Below, piece after piece: positions 16,968 to 25,609 of a DNA stretch of 64,000 nt. The DNA lies in the NCBI GenBank assembly GCA_040226215.1, contig JAVKFF010000199.1, positions 1 to 64,000 of the forward strand, written 5' to 3'. The notes beneath the pieces are model-generated. The model worked only from the letters and a program-made list of their open reading frames with translations, was not told the origin of the DNA and made no database searches. The stretch's first letter is position 1, and every line of letters starts with the position of its first letter. This DNA is from JAVKFF01 sp040226215 (GTDB lineage: Bacteria; Pseudomonadota; Alphaproteobacteria; DSM-16000; Inquilinaceae). The position numbers and the translations under genes were made by a program.

Positions 16968-17808
16968 TCAGTTTCGCCTCCATGCGCCTCAGATGCGCAT
17001 GGGCCTTGGCCATGTGCTCGTCCATCAGCGCCCGGGCGCGGTCCGCGTCGCGGGCCCGGAACGCCTCGATCAGGGCGCGGTGGGCGGCGCTGCCGTCGGC
17101 CGCCATCTGGTCCATGTTGTCGATCTTCTCGCGCTGGCCCGGCTGCTCGTAGATCTGGTGGTAGACGAAACCCTTCTTGATCATCGCGTTGATGAAGCGG
17201 CAAGCGAAGCGGATCAGCGGGTTGGGGCAGCGCTCGGCCAGGAGGTCGTGGAAGTCGAGCTCGGCATAGCGCTGGTCGCGTTCGGCCTCGGTGTCCTGCG
17301 GTGCGGGATCGCAGAAGGCGGTCTCCGCCTCGAGCAGCCGGAAGTCCGCATCGGTCAGCAGCGGCGTCACCAGGGCCGCCAGCTCCGGCTCGATCATCCG
17401 GCGCAGCGCGTAGAGGTCGTCGACCGACAGGTGCTCGTAGAAGAAATAGCCGTCGAGCAGGCGGATGGCGGTGTCGAGCGGCACCTTGGCGATGCGCGCG
17501 CCGCCGCGCGGCCCGGTGGTGACGGTGATCAGCCCCTCGACCTCGAGGCCCTTGAGCGCCTCGCGAACGGTGCCCTTGGAGACCCCGAACAGGTCGATCA
17601 GCGCCCGCTCCTGCGGCAGCCGGTCGCCGGGCTTCAGGTCGGTGCGCACGATCAGCCGCTTGATCTCCTCGACCACCTGGTCGGAGCGCTTGGCGAAGCG
17701 GCGGCGGCGCGGCGGCACCAGGGCGGCATTGGCGGAAGGATCCGCCGTCGCTCTGTCCGGTTCCGATGGTGGGGTCTCGGGGGATTGCGGCGTGTCGCCA
17801 TCGCCCAT
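16936..17808 (-). CDS. GntR-family regulator, FadR/FCD subgroup
   Basis: 290 residues. A 35-residue polar N-terminal tail precedes a winged-helix DNA-binding domain at about 40-110 (LKPGDRLPQERALIDLFGVS, KGTVREALKGLEVEGLI). An all-helical FCD ligand domain follows, with likely metal-binding acidic and His residues (LDFHDLLAERCPNPLI; AAHRALIEAFRARDADRA). It overlaps the amidohydrolase gene. The 18-base palindrome 35 bases upstream of its start (17843-17860) is a likely operator controlling both this gene and the divergent ABC operon. Confidence 0.9.
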   Translation of the reverse strand: MGDGDTPQSPETPPSEPDRATADPSANAALVPPRRRRFAKRSDQVVEEIKRLIVRTDLKPGDRLPQERALIDLFGVSKGTVREALKGLEVEGLITVTTGPRGGARIAKVPLDTAIRLLDGYFFYEHLSVDDLYALRRMIEPELAALVTPLLTDADFRLLEAETAFCDPAPQDTEAERDQRYAELDFHDLLAERCPNPLIRFACRFINAMIKKGFVYHQIYEQPGQREKIDNMDQMAADGSAAHRALIEAFRARDADRARALMDEHMAKAHAHLRRMEAKLSGGFLGGDYH

Positions 17809-17842
17809 GCTGCGCGCCTCCCGGCAACGTTCTTATTCATCA

Positions 17843-17860
17843 TATTTATCATGATAAATA
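17843..17860. promoter_or_regulatory. 18-base perfect palindrome, probable GntR operator
   Basis: TATTTATCATGATAAATA is a perfect inverted repeat in an A/T-rich patch (about 17829-17870) within GC-rich surroundings. It lies in the 270-base divergent region between the GntR gene and the ABC substrate-binding gene, closer to gntR. Its position suggests autoregulation plus control of the transporter. The rest of the gap (17861-18078) contains no gene that I can support. Confidence 0.7.
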
Positions 17861-18078
17861 GATTGACTCAATCGCGACCCATTTGAGACACTTCCGGCAA
17901 AGTACCGTTCCCGCGACATGGAGTACCGCCGGTCCAAGCAGCGTTCCCCCGATGCGTCTGGCGACGGCGGTCGCCGCCACGCCACTGCCGCCTGGAAGCC
18001 TTCGCGAAACCTCTGCGGCCAGGCTCCGGAACGCGCCCAAAAAATGACGAACAGTGGAACAAGAGGAGGCTTTGAGCC

Positions 18079-19692
18079 ATGACATCCCCGAGCATCGATA
18101 CCTCGTACCGGAAGGGTCGCCTGTTAGGCGCCGCGGCGGCGCTGCTGCTCTCGACCGCTCTTGCGACCGCGGCGATCGCGCCGGGCGACGCGGCGGCGCA
18201 GGTGCCGCCCGACGTGCTGTCGGTCGGCCAGATCGCCGAGCCGCTGTCGCTCGACCCGCACCGCGTCACCGCGGTCAACGACTTCCGGATCGTCGTCAAC
18301 ATCTATGACGGGCTGGTGCAGTTCCAGGACGGCACGCTGGAGGTCGAGCCGGCGCTGGCGGAGAGCTGGGAGGTCAGCGAGGACGGCACGGTCTACACCT
18401 TCAACCTGCGCCAGGACGTGACCTTCCACGACGGCACGCCGTTCAACGCCGAGGCGGTGAAGTTCAACTTCGACCGCATGCTGGATGAGGAGCATCCCTA
18501 TCACGACACCGGGCCGTTCCCGCTGTCCTTCTTCTTCTCCGCCATCCAGGAGACCGAGGTGGTGGACGAGTACACCGTGCGCCTGCACCTCGACGCGCCC
18601 TACGCGCCGCTGCTGTCCAACCTCGCCTATCCCACGGGGCTTCTGGTGTCGCCATCGGCGGTGGAGGAGCATGGCGAGGACTATGGCCGCAACCCCTCGG
18701 GGACCGGTCCGTTCAGGTTCGCCACCTGGGAGCCCAATCGGCAGGTCGCTGTCGAGCGCAACGAGGACTACTGGGGCGGTCCGCCACCCCTGCGCGGCGT
18801 CGTCTTCCGGCCGATCACCGACGCCAACGCGCGGGTGAACGAGCTTCTGTCCGGCGGCATCGACATGATGGTCGAGGTGCCGCCCGACCTGGTCGGCCAG
18901 CTCGACGAGGATCCGGAGTTCACGGTCTACGAGCAGGCCGGCCCGCACCTCTGGTTCCTGATCCTCAACCTGCGCGAGGGCCCGTTCACCGACGTGCGGA
19001 TGCGCCAGGCGATCAACTACGCCATCGACAAGCAGGCCATCGTCGACGAGGTGCTGCAGGGCACCGCGACGGTCGCCGCCAGCCCGATCCCGCCGGCCTT
19101 CGCCTGGGCCTACAACGAGGATCTCGAGCCCTATCCGCACGATCCGGAGCGCGCTCGCGAGCTGATCGAGGAGGCCGGCTTCGGCGACGGTGTCGAGGTC
19201 ACCTTCCTGGTCACCGAGGGCGGCTCGGGCATGCTCGACCCGGTGGCGATGGGCACGGCCATCCAGGCGGACCTGGCCGAGGTCGGCATCACCGCCAACA
19301 TCGAGACCTATGAGTGGAACACCTTCCTGGGCATCGTGAATCCGGGCCTGGAGGGCCGCGGCGACATGGCCGAGATGGCCTGGATGACCAACGATCCCGA
19401 CACGCTGCCCTTCCTGGCGCTCAGGACCGAGGCGTTCCCCGAGGAGGGCGGCTTCAACTCCGGCTACTACTCCAACCCGGAAGTCGACGAGTTGCTGCAG
19501 CAGGCACGCGTCTCCACCTCGCAGGAGGAGCGGGCGGCGCTCTATCGGGAGGTGCAGGCGATCGTCTACGAGGACGCGCCCTGGGCCTTCATCGCCAACT
19601 GGCAGCAGAACGCGGTGGCCACCGAGGCGGTGGGCAATTTCGCGCTGCAGCCGTCCTTCCTGCTGGAACTGGACGACGTGACCAAGGGCTAG
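18079..19692 (+). CDS. Dipeptide/oligopeptide-type ABC substrate-binding protein (family 5)
   Basis: 537 residues. A signal peptide of about 40 residues (hydrophobic LLGAAAALLLSTALATAAIA, cleavage near AAAQV) precedes an SBP_bac_5 fold: SVGQIAEPLSLDPHRVT, VYTFNLRQDVTFHDGTPFNA and VRMRQAINYAIDKQAIVDEV. AGAGGAGG lies ten bases before the ATG. It binds a peptide-like or other organic ligand in the periplasm. A long stem-loop follows before the permease genes. Linkage to the divergent amidohydrolase suggests N-carbamoyl or peptide-like cargo rather than general peptides. Confidence 0.9.
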   Translation: MTSPSIDTSYRKGRLLGAAAALLLSTALATAAIAPGDAAAQVPPDVLSVGQIAEPLSLDPHRVTAVNDFRIVVNIYDGLVQFQDGTLEVEPALAESWEVSEDGTVYTFNLRQDVTFHDGTPFNAEAVKFNFDRMLDEEHPYHDTGPFPLSFFFSAIQETEVVDEYTVRLHLDAPYAPLLSNLAYPTGLLVSPSAVEEHGEDYGRNPSGTGPFRFATWEPNRQVAVERNEDYWGGPPPLRGVVFRPITDANARVNELLSGGIDMMVEVPPDLVGQLDEDPEFTVYEQAGPHLWFLILNLREGPFTDVRMRQAINYAIDKQAIVDEVLQGTATVAASPIPPAFAWAYNEDLEPYPHDPERARELIEEAGFGDGVEVTFLVTEGGSGMLDPVAMGTAIQADLAEVGITANIETYEWNTFLGIVNPGLEGRGDMAEMAWMTNDPDTLPFLALRTEAFPEEGGFNSGYYSNPEVDELLQQARVSTSQEERAALYREVQAIVYEDAPWAFIANWQQNAVATEAVGNFALQPSFLLELDDVTKG

Positions 19693-19700
19693 GCTGAAAC

Positions 19701-19734
19701 GCCCCGGCCGGTCGACAAGGGGACCGGCCGGGGC
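19701..19734. promoter_or_regulatory. Intercistronic stem-loop after the substrate-binding gene
   Basis: Perfect 13-base inverted repeat: GCCCCGGCCGGTC at 19701-19713 and its complement at 19722-19734, with an 8-base loop and no T-run. It stands nine bases after the binding-protein stop and before the first permease gene. Such hairpins in ABC operons commonly protect the 5' message or partly stop transcription, so the binding protein is made in excess over the membrane parts. Confidence 0.7.
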
Positions 19735-19757
19735 CAGCCCGGCATCTGGCCGACGCC

Positions 19758-20708
19758 ATGTTCGCCTACACCGTCCGCCGCCTGATCCAGGCGATCCCGG
19801 TGCTCTTCGGGATCTCCATCATCGTCTTCCTGGTGATCTCGCTGATCCCGGGCGACCCGGCGACCGCCATTCTCGGCGCCTTCGCCACGCCCGAGAACGT
19901 GGCCCGAGTGAACCGCGAACTCGGCCTCGACGAGCCGATGCCGGTGCAGTACCTGCAATGGCTGGGCGGCGTGCTGCAGGGCGATTTCGGCCGCTCCTAC
20001 GCGCTCGACCGCCCGGTGGCGGACGAACTGGGCGAGCGCATCGGCCCGACCTTCCTGCTGGCCATCACCGCGCTCATCCTGGCCACCATCTTCGGTCTCC
20101 TGGCCGGCTCGATCGCGGCGGTGCGCCAGTATGGCTGGGCCGACCGCATCCTCAGCCTGCTGGTGCTCGTGGGCATCTCCACGCCGTCCTTCTGGCTCGG
20201 CATGATGGCGATCATCTTCTTCTCGCTCACCCTCGGCCTGTTCCCGACCGGCGACATGACCTCGCTTTTCGGCGGCGGCGGCGTGCTCGACGTTCTCTGG
20301 CACCTCACCCTGCCGGCGATCACGCTGGCCATGGTGGCGACCGGCGTGGTGGCGCGCCTGACCCGGGCCAACATGCTGGAGGTGCTCAGGCAGGACTATG
20401 TGCGCACGGCCCGCGCCAAGGGCGTGCCGGAGCACCTGGTGATCCGCCGCCACGCCTTCCGCAACGCGCTCGTCACCCTGGTGCCGATCATCGGCATCCA
20501 GGCCGGCTTCGTGCTCGGCGGCGCGGTCTATATCGAGGAGGTGTTCCAGTGGCCCGGCATGGGCCGCATGCTGGTCAACGCCATCGGCCAGCGCGACATC
20601 ATTCTGGTGCAGGGCGGGGTGATGGTGATCGCCACCGCCTTCGTGCTGATCAATCTGGCGACCGACCTCATTCAGTCGGCGCTCGATCCGCGCGTGCGCG
20701 GCCGGTGA
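19758..20708 (+). CDS. dppB: ABC transporter permease, DppB type
   Basis: 316 residues, six predicted helices. Hallmarks are the N-terminal FAYTVRRLIQAIPVLFGISI, the family loop LGLDEPMPVQYLQWLGGVLQ, and the ATPase-coupling EAA region around YVRTARAKGVPEHLVIRRHA. It forms half of the membrane channel of the peptide-type importer; the partner is the permease half of the next gene. It starts 65 bases after the binding protein stop, across the stem-loop. Confidence 0.93.
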   Translation: MFAYTVRRLIQAIPVLFGISIIVFLVISLIPGDPATAILGAFATPENVARVNRELGLDEPMPVQYLQWLGGVLQGDFGRSYALDRPVADELGERIGPTFLLAITALILATIFGLLAGSIAAVRQYGWADRILSLLVLVGISTPSFWLGMMAIIFFSLTLGLFPTGDMTSLFGGGGVLDVLWHLTLPAITLAMVATGVVARLTRANMLEVLRQDYVRTARAKGVPEHLVIRRHAFRNALVTLVPIIGIQAGFVLGGAVYIEEVFQWPGMGRMLVNAIGQRDIILVQGGVMVIATAFVLINLATDLIQSALDPRVRGR

Positions 20709-20721
20709 GGGGGAGCGGGCG

Positions 20722-22722
20722 ATGACGGCGACCCAGGACGCGACCGCCAGCAAGGTCACCGACGCCGGCAAGCCGCAAAAGCGCGGCGGCCGCCCCTCGG
20801 CCTGGACCCGGCTGACCGCAAACCCGATGACCGTGGTCGGGATGGTGCTGCTCGCCATCCTGTTGCTTCTCGCCATCGCCGCGCCGATCCTGCCGCTGCC
20901 AAACCCCGATGCCACGGTATTGAGCGATCGGCTGCTGCCGCCCTTCTCGGAGGGCGCCATTCTGGGCACCGACCATCTCGGCCGGGACCTGCTGTCGCGG
21001 CTGATCTGGGGCACCCGGGTCAGCGTCGCGGTCGGTCTGGCCGCCACCCTGGTCGCCGCCGTGATCGGCAGCGCCATCGGCCTGATCGCCGCCTATTACG
21101 GCCGCGTCGTCGACGCTGTCCTGATGCGCTCGATCGACACGCTCATGGCCTTTCCCTATCTGTTGCTGGCGCTGGCCATCGTCGCCGCGCTGGGGCCGGG
21201 TCTGCTGAACGCGCTGATGGCCATCGCCGTGGTGAACATCCCGTTCTTCGCCCGTGCCGTGCGCGGCCAGGCGCTGGCCATCAAGAATCTCGACTACATC
21301 GCCGCCGCCCGGCTGTCGGGCTTCTCCGACGCGCGCATCATCCTGGCAGAGATGCTGCCCAACGTGCTGCCGGTGGTGATCGTCACCATGTCGACGACGC
21401 TGTCCTGGATGATCCTGGAGACGGCGGGCCTCTCCTTCCTCGGCCTCGGCGCGCAGCCGCCGACCGCCGATCTCGGCTCCATGCTGGGCGACGGGCGCGA
21501 CCTGATCCACCGGGCGGCCTGGGTGGCGGTACTTCCGGGCCTGGTGATCCTGCTGCTGGCCATCGGCATCAACCTCGTGGGCGACGGTGTCCGTGACGTC
21601 ATGGACCCGCGCCTGAAATCGGGCGCGCTGGCGCGGCCGGCGCCGGCGACCACGCGCCGCCTGCCCAAGGACGACCCCGCGGCGCCGGCGATGGGCGAGC
21701 GCGACGTGTTGCGGGTACGCAAGCTCACCACCCATTTCGAGGTTGGCGACCGGGTGCTGAGGGCCGTGCGCGATGTCAGCTTCTCCATCCGGCGGGGCGA
21801 GGCGCTGGGCGTGGTCGGCGAGTCCGGCTCCGGCAAATCGGTCACCGCCCTGTCGCTGCTCGGCCTGGTGGCCTCGCCGCCGGGGGTGCTGGTGGATGGC
21901 GAGATCTGGTTCAACCATCGCCAGCACGGGCCGATGGACCTGGCCCGGGCGTCGATGCGCGAGCTGCGGCGCATCCGCGGCGACCGCATCGCCTACATCT
22001 TCCAGGATCCGCTGACCGCGCTGAACCCGGTCTTGAAATGCGGCGAGCAGGTCGCCGAGGCCCTGGTCGTGCACCGGGACATGGGCTGGCCGGAGGCGGA
22101 GCGCGAGGCCGTCCGGCTGTTCGAGACGGTGAAGCTGCCGACGCCGAAGGAAAAGGCGAATTCCTTCCCGCACGAGCTGTCCGGCGGGCAGCGCCAGCGG
22201 GTGATGATCGCCATGGCACTGGCCAACAAGCCCGACCTGATCGTCGCCGACGAGCCGACCACGGCGCTCGACGTGACGACGCAGCGCCGGGTCCTGGAAC
22301 TGCTCAACGAGCTCCGGCACGAGCACGACGCGGCGCTGCTGTTCATCAGCCACGATTTCGGCGTCATCGCCGACCTCTGCGACCGGGTGCAGGTGATGTA
22401 TGCCGGCGAAGTTGCCGAGGAGGGGGAGGCGGCGGAGCTGTTCCGCAATCCCTCCCATCCCTACACCCAGCGCCTGCTGGCCTGCGTGCCCGGTCTGGGC
22501 CGCAACGACGAGATCGAGGCGATCCCCGGCCTGCCGCCGGCAGTGGACGATCTCGGCGTGGGGTGCCCTTTCGCCGATCGCTGCGCCGAGGCCGAACCGG
22601 CCTGCGAGGATGGCCGGATACTGCTGCGCCGGGTCACCGCCACCCACCATGCGCGCTGCATCCACGCCGCCGGACCCGAATTGCCCGAGGCCGACGATGA
22701 CGGCAGGATATCCCATGGCTGA
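20722..22722 (+). CDS. Fused ABC permease (DppC) and ATPase (DppD)
   Basis: 666 residues combining two subunits usually separate. Residues about 1-295 are a DppC permease (LGTDHLGRDLLSRLIWGTR, coupling motif DYIAAARLSGFSDARIIL). After a Pro/Ala-rich linker, residues about 330-660 are a DppD-type ATPase: Walker A GESGSGKS, Q-loop FQDPLTALNP, signature LSGGQRQRVMIAMALANKP, Walker B LIVADEPTTALD, switch His ISHDF. It ends in a cysteine-rich oligopeptide-ATPase tail (GCPFADRCAEAEPACEDG). No stop or frameshift separates the halves, so this is a true fusion. Its stop overlaps the next gene by eight bases. Confidence 0.93.
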   Translation: MTATQDATASKVTDAGKPQKRGGRPSAWTRLTANPMTVVGMVLLAILLLLAIAAPILPLPNPDATVLSDRLLPPFSEGAILGTDHLGRDLLSRLIWGTRVSVAVGLAATLVAAVIGSAIGLIAAYYGRVVDAVLMRSIDTLMAFPYLLLALAIVAALGPGLLNALMAIAVVNIPFFARAVRGQALAIKNLDYIAAARLSGFSDARIILAEMLPNVLPVVIVTMSTTLSWMILETAGLSFLGLGAQPPTADLGSMLGDGRDLIHRAAWVAVLPGLVILLLAIGINLVGDGVRDVMDPRLKSGALARPAPATTRRLPKDDPAAPAMGERDVLRVRKLTTHFEVGDRVLRAVRDVSFSIRRGEALGVVGESGSGKSVTALSLLGLVASPPGVLVDGEIWFNHRQHGPMDLARASMRELRRIRGDRIAYIFQDPLTALNPVLKCGEQVAEALVVHRDMGWPEAEREAVRLFETVKLPTPKEKANSFPHELSGGQRQRVMIAMALANKPDLIVADEPTTALDVTTQRRVLELLNELRHEHDAALLFISHDFGVIADLCDRVQVMYAGEVAEEGEAAELFRNPSHPYTQRLLACVPGLGRNDEIEAIPGLPPAVDDLGVGCPFADRCAEAEPACEDGRILLRRVTATHHARCIHAAGPELPEADDDGRISHG

Positions 22723-23536
22723 CGCGCCCGTGCTGCTCTCGGCCAAGGGTGTGACCAAGCGGTTCACCGGCCGCCGCAAGTTCCCCTGGCAGCCCAAGCC
22801 GGTGCTGGAGGCCGTGAAGGGCGTGACGATCGATGTGCCCCGGGGCATCTCGCTGGGCATCGTCGGCGAGAGCGGCTGTGGCAAGTCGACCCTGGCGCGG
22901 ATGCTGGTCGGCCTGCTCGACGTTTCCGACGGCACGGTCGCGCTCGACGGCGAGACCATCTGGGCGGGTGACCGGGCCGCCAACCGGCGGGCGCGGGAAC
23001 GCATCCAGATGGTTTTCCAGGATCCGCTCGGCTCGCTCAACCCCCGCAAGACGGTGCGGGAACTGATCGAGGCGCCGCTGATCGGTCTGAAGAACATGGG
23101 CGCCGCCGAACGCCGCGAGCGGGTGGAGGAGCTGATGGCGCTGGTCGGACTGAGGCCCGAATTCATCCACCGCAACGCGCACGAATTCTCCGGCGGCCAG
23201 TGCCAGCGCATCGGCATCGCCCGGGCCCTGGCGACCGAGGCCGACATCCTGATCCTCGACGAGCCGGTCTCCGCCCTCGACGTCTCGATCCAGGCGCAGA
23301 TCCTCAAGCTGCTCGCCGAATTGCGCGAGCGCCTCGATCTCACCTACCTGTTCATCAGCCATGACCTGTCGGTGGTGAACTATGTCTGCGACCGGGTGGC
23401 GGTGATGTATTTCGGCGAGGTGGTGGAGGAGGGCGAGACGGGGGAGGTTTTGCACCGGCCGGCCCACGACTATACCCGCCTGCTCATCGACTCGATCCCC
23501 GGCAAGCAGCTCGAGGCCTACCGCCAGGCTGGGTGA
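22715..23536 (+). CDS. dppF: ABC transporter ATP-binding protein, DppF type
   Basis: 273 residues, second ATPase of the importer. Walker A GESGCGKSTLARML, Q-loop FQDPLGSLNPRKTV, signature FSGGQCQRIGIARALA, Walker B ILILDEPVSALD, switch ISHDLSVVNYV. The start at ATG 22715 lies inside the end of the previous gene, which gives translational coupling. It is shorter than many DppF proteins and lacks the long cysteine-rich C-terminal tail carried by its fused partner. It ends the operon that began at the binding protein. Confidence 0.92.
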   Translation: MADAPVLLSAKGVTKRFTGRRKFPWQPKPVLEAVKGVTIDVPRGISLGIVGESGCGKSTLARMLVGLLDVSDGTVALDGETIWAGDRAANRRARERIQMVFQDPLGSLNPRKTVRELIEAPLIGLKNMGAAERRERVEELMALVGLRPEFIHRNAHEFSGGQCQRIGIARALATEADILILDEPVSALDVSIQAQILKLLAELRERLDLTYLFISHDLSVVNYVCDRVAVMYFGEVVEEGETGEVLHRPAHDYTRLLIDSIPGKQLEAYRQAG

Positions 23537-23575
23537 GCGGCTGGACCTGGGCCGGGCCGGCGAAGACGGGAAGGC

Positions 23576-23780
23576 GATCCCGGCTCTCCCTCCGGTCGGC
23601 CGGGATGACGCAGAATTCCATGTTATCGCGTCGTCCCGGCTGGAGCGCCGCGGCGTATTGACCTCCGGTCGGCCGGGATGGCGCTGATGGTTTTAAAGGC
23701 GTGTCGACCTCAGGGTGACGATCAGGAAAGTCAATTAACGGGCCGTCATCCCGGCCGGAGCGAAGCGGAGAGCCGGGATC
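23576..23780. repeat. REP-like palindromic repeat cluster
   Basis: Copies of one repeat unit stand in both orientations in the gap after the ABC operon. A near-complete copy spans 23576-23610 (starting GATCCCGGCTCTCC, ending CCGGGATGAC), a partial copy 23662-23683, and an inverted copy 23744-23780 (starting CGTCATCCCGGCCGGAG, ending GCCGGGATC). A degenerate piece, TCGTCCCGGCTGGAGCG, lies near 23631-23647. Such intergenic units are common in alphaproteobacteria. No gene is supported between 23537 and 23937 apart from these repeats. Confidence 0.7.
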
Positions 23781-23937
23781 TTTCGCGGCCGGTCGCCGAC
23801 CCGTGCGGCGGTGGCGGCGCCAATTGCCTCGTGCCGCATCGCGCGCTGGACGAGGTGGTCATGATCCTCGCAACCGCGCTTGTACCGGGCAGGTGGCGCG
23901 CTAGGCTGCCAGGAGCATCATCAGCGTCGAGGATCCC

Positions 23938-24555
23938 ATGAGCATCGAGTTCCTTCTCACCTCGCTGATCGTCGTCCTGGCGCCGGGCACGGGCGTGATC
24001 TACACGCTGGCGGTCGGCCTCGGCCGGGGCGCGCGGGCCGCCGTGCTGGCGGCCTTCGGCTGCACGCTGGGCATCCTGCCGCACATCGCCGCGAGCGTGG
24101 CGGGCCTGGCGGCGATCCTGCACACCAGCGCCGTCGCCTTCCAGGGGCTGAAGATCGCCGGTGTCGCCTACCTGCTCTATCTCGCCTGGCGGACGCTGAA
24201 GGAGAAAGGCGCGCTGGCGGTGGACGACCGGGAGGGTGCTCAGCCTCGGCGTCCGCGGGCGATCGTCACGACCGGCTTCCTGATCAACATCCTCAACCCC
24301 AAGCTGTCGATCTTCTTCCTGGCCTTCCTGCCGCAATTCGTCGACATCGATACCGCATGGCCGACGCTGACCATGCTGTGGCTGGGCGGCGTGTTCATGG
24401 CAATGACGTTCGCGATCTTCATTGTCTATGGCGCGGCCGCCTCGGCCGTGCGCGCGCATGTCGTCTCGCGGCCCCGCGTGATGGCCTGGCTGCGGCGCCT
24501 CTTCGCCGGCGCCTTCGCCGCGCTCGGCCTCAGGCTGGCGCTGCAGGAGCGCTGA
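23938..24555 (+). CDS. LysE/RhtB-family amino-acid exporter
   Basis: 205 residues with about six helices. Family signatures are the N-terminal LIVVLAPGTGVIYTLAVGLGRG, KIAGVAYLLYLAWRTLKEKG and GFLINILNPKLSIFFLAFLP. It exports amino acids or derivatives across the inner membrane. It begins after the repeat-bearing gap and precedes the DUF1028 gene by 13 bases, so the two may share a transcript. The polar loop DDREGAQPRRPR lies between helices 3 and 4 as is usual. Confidence 0.9.
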   Translation: MSIEFLLTSLIVVLAPGTGVIYTLAVGLGRGARAAVLAAFGCTLGILPHIAASVAGLAAILHTSAVAFQGLKIAGVAYLLYLAWRTLKEKGALAVDDREGAQPRRPRAIVTTGFLINILNPKLSIFFLAFLPQFVDIDTAWPTLTMLWLGGVFMAMTFAIFIVYGAAASAVRAHVVSRPRVMAWLRRLFAGAFAALGLRLALQER

Positions 24556-24568
24556 CCGGGGCCGGGCC

Positions 24569-25198
24569 ATGACCTTCACGCTCCTCGCCCGCGACCCGGA
24601 CAGCGGCGATATCGGCTTCGCCATCGCCAGCTACTGGCCGGCGGTCGGCGGCGTGGTGCCCTATTACCGGCGGGAGGTCGGCGTCGTCGCCGCCCAGTCG
24701 AACGCCAATGCCGCCATGGCCGAGGCGATCCTCGACACGCTCGCCGCCGGCGCCCCGCCGGATCGGGCGATGCTGGCGGTGTTGCCGCATTTCGCGCCGG
24801 AGGACCGGCAGGTGCTGATCCTGACCCATGCCGGTGGCGCGGCCATCCGCACCGGGCCGCTGGTCGAGGGCGCAATTTCAGAGGCTGAGGGGCCGGACTG
24901 CGTGGCGGCCGGCAACCGGCTGGCCAATGACCGCATCGCCCCGGCCCTGATCGAGGGCTATCTGGCCAGTCGCGAACGGCCCTTCGCCGACCGTCTGCTC
25001 CTGGCCCTCAGGGCCGGCGAGCATGCCGGTGGCGACAAGCGGGGCCGCGAGGCCGCCGCCTTGCGCATCTGGCCGCGCCACTATCCCGATCCGCTGCTGC
25101 TGCCGCTCGATATCCGCTGCGACGAGGACCCGGATCCCGTCGCGGTGCTGGAACGCGCGCTCGACCGCCGGCGCAGCGTCGAGATGACGAGATACTAG
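24569..25198 (+). CDS. DUF1028 family protein (Ntn-hydrolase-like)
   Basis: 209 residues, DUF1028. Recognised by the N-terminal MTFTLLARDPDSGDIGFAIAS, GVVAAQSNANAAMAEAILDTL, and the late KRGREAAALRIWP. The family has a predicted Ntn-hydrolase fold, is often found beside amino-acid and peptide utilisation genes, and has no agreed substrate. Here it lies between an amino-acid exporter and a small membrane protein, with gaps of 13 and 2 bases, so an operon is likely. A role in cleaving an amide of an amino-acid-like compound is inference from context. Confidence 0.85.
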   Translation: MTFTLLARDPDSGDIGFAIASYWPAVGGVVPYYRREVGVVAAQSNANAAMAEAILDTLAAGAPPDRAMLAVLPHFAPEDRQVLILTHAGGAAIRTGPLVEGAISEAEGPDCVAAGNRLANDRIAPALIEGYLASRERPFADRLLLALRAGEHAGGDKRGREAAALRIWPRHYPDPLLLPLDIRCDEDPDPVAVLERALDRRRSVEMTRY

Positions 25199-25200
25199 CG

Positions 25201-25602
25201 ATGCCCGGACCGGAGCGGTGGCGGACGCTGATCGCCGGCGGCGCTTACTTCGCGCTGGTCTTCGTGGCGGGCTTCGCGCTGGGCCTCGCGCGGGTCCTGG
25301 TGCTGGCCCCCGTGCTGGGCGAGACGGCCGCCGTGGTGATCGAACTGCCCGTCATATTGACGGCTGCCTGGCTGGCCTGCGGCTGGTTGGTCCGTCGCCT
25401 GCACGTGCCGCGTCGCTGGCCGTCGCGCGTCTGGATGGGCGGTGTCGCCTTCACGCTGCTGATGGCGGCCGAGGCGCTGCTGGGAACGCTGGGCCAGGGT
25501 GCCGGCCTGGCGGCGCACATTGAGGGCTACGCGCAGACGCCGCGCCTGATCGGGCTGGGCGGCCAGGTACTCTTCGCGCTGTTTCCGCTGATCCGGCGCT
25601 GA
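25201..25602 (+). CDS. Small integral membrane protein, function unknown
   Basis: 133 residues with about four hydrophobic helices (roughly 10-35, 38-62, 78-98 and 112-130) separated by short Arg-rich loops (WLVRRLHVPRRWPSR). I recognise no named domain with confidence. It starts two bases after the DUF1028 stop and ends seven bases before the convergent cytosine-deaminase-like gene. The close spacing argues that it is expressed with the exporter and DUF1028 genes. Confidence 0.7.
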   Translation: MPGPERWRTLIAGGAYFALVFVAGFALGLARVLVLAPVLGETAAVVIELPVILTAAWLACGWLVRRLHVPRRWPSRVWMGGVAFTLLMAAEALLGTLGQGAGLAAHIEGYAQTPRLIGLGGQVLFALFPLIRR

Positions 25603-25609
25603 CGGGCGC

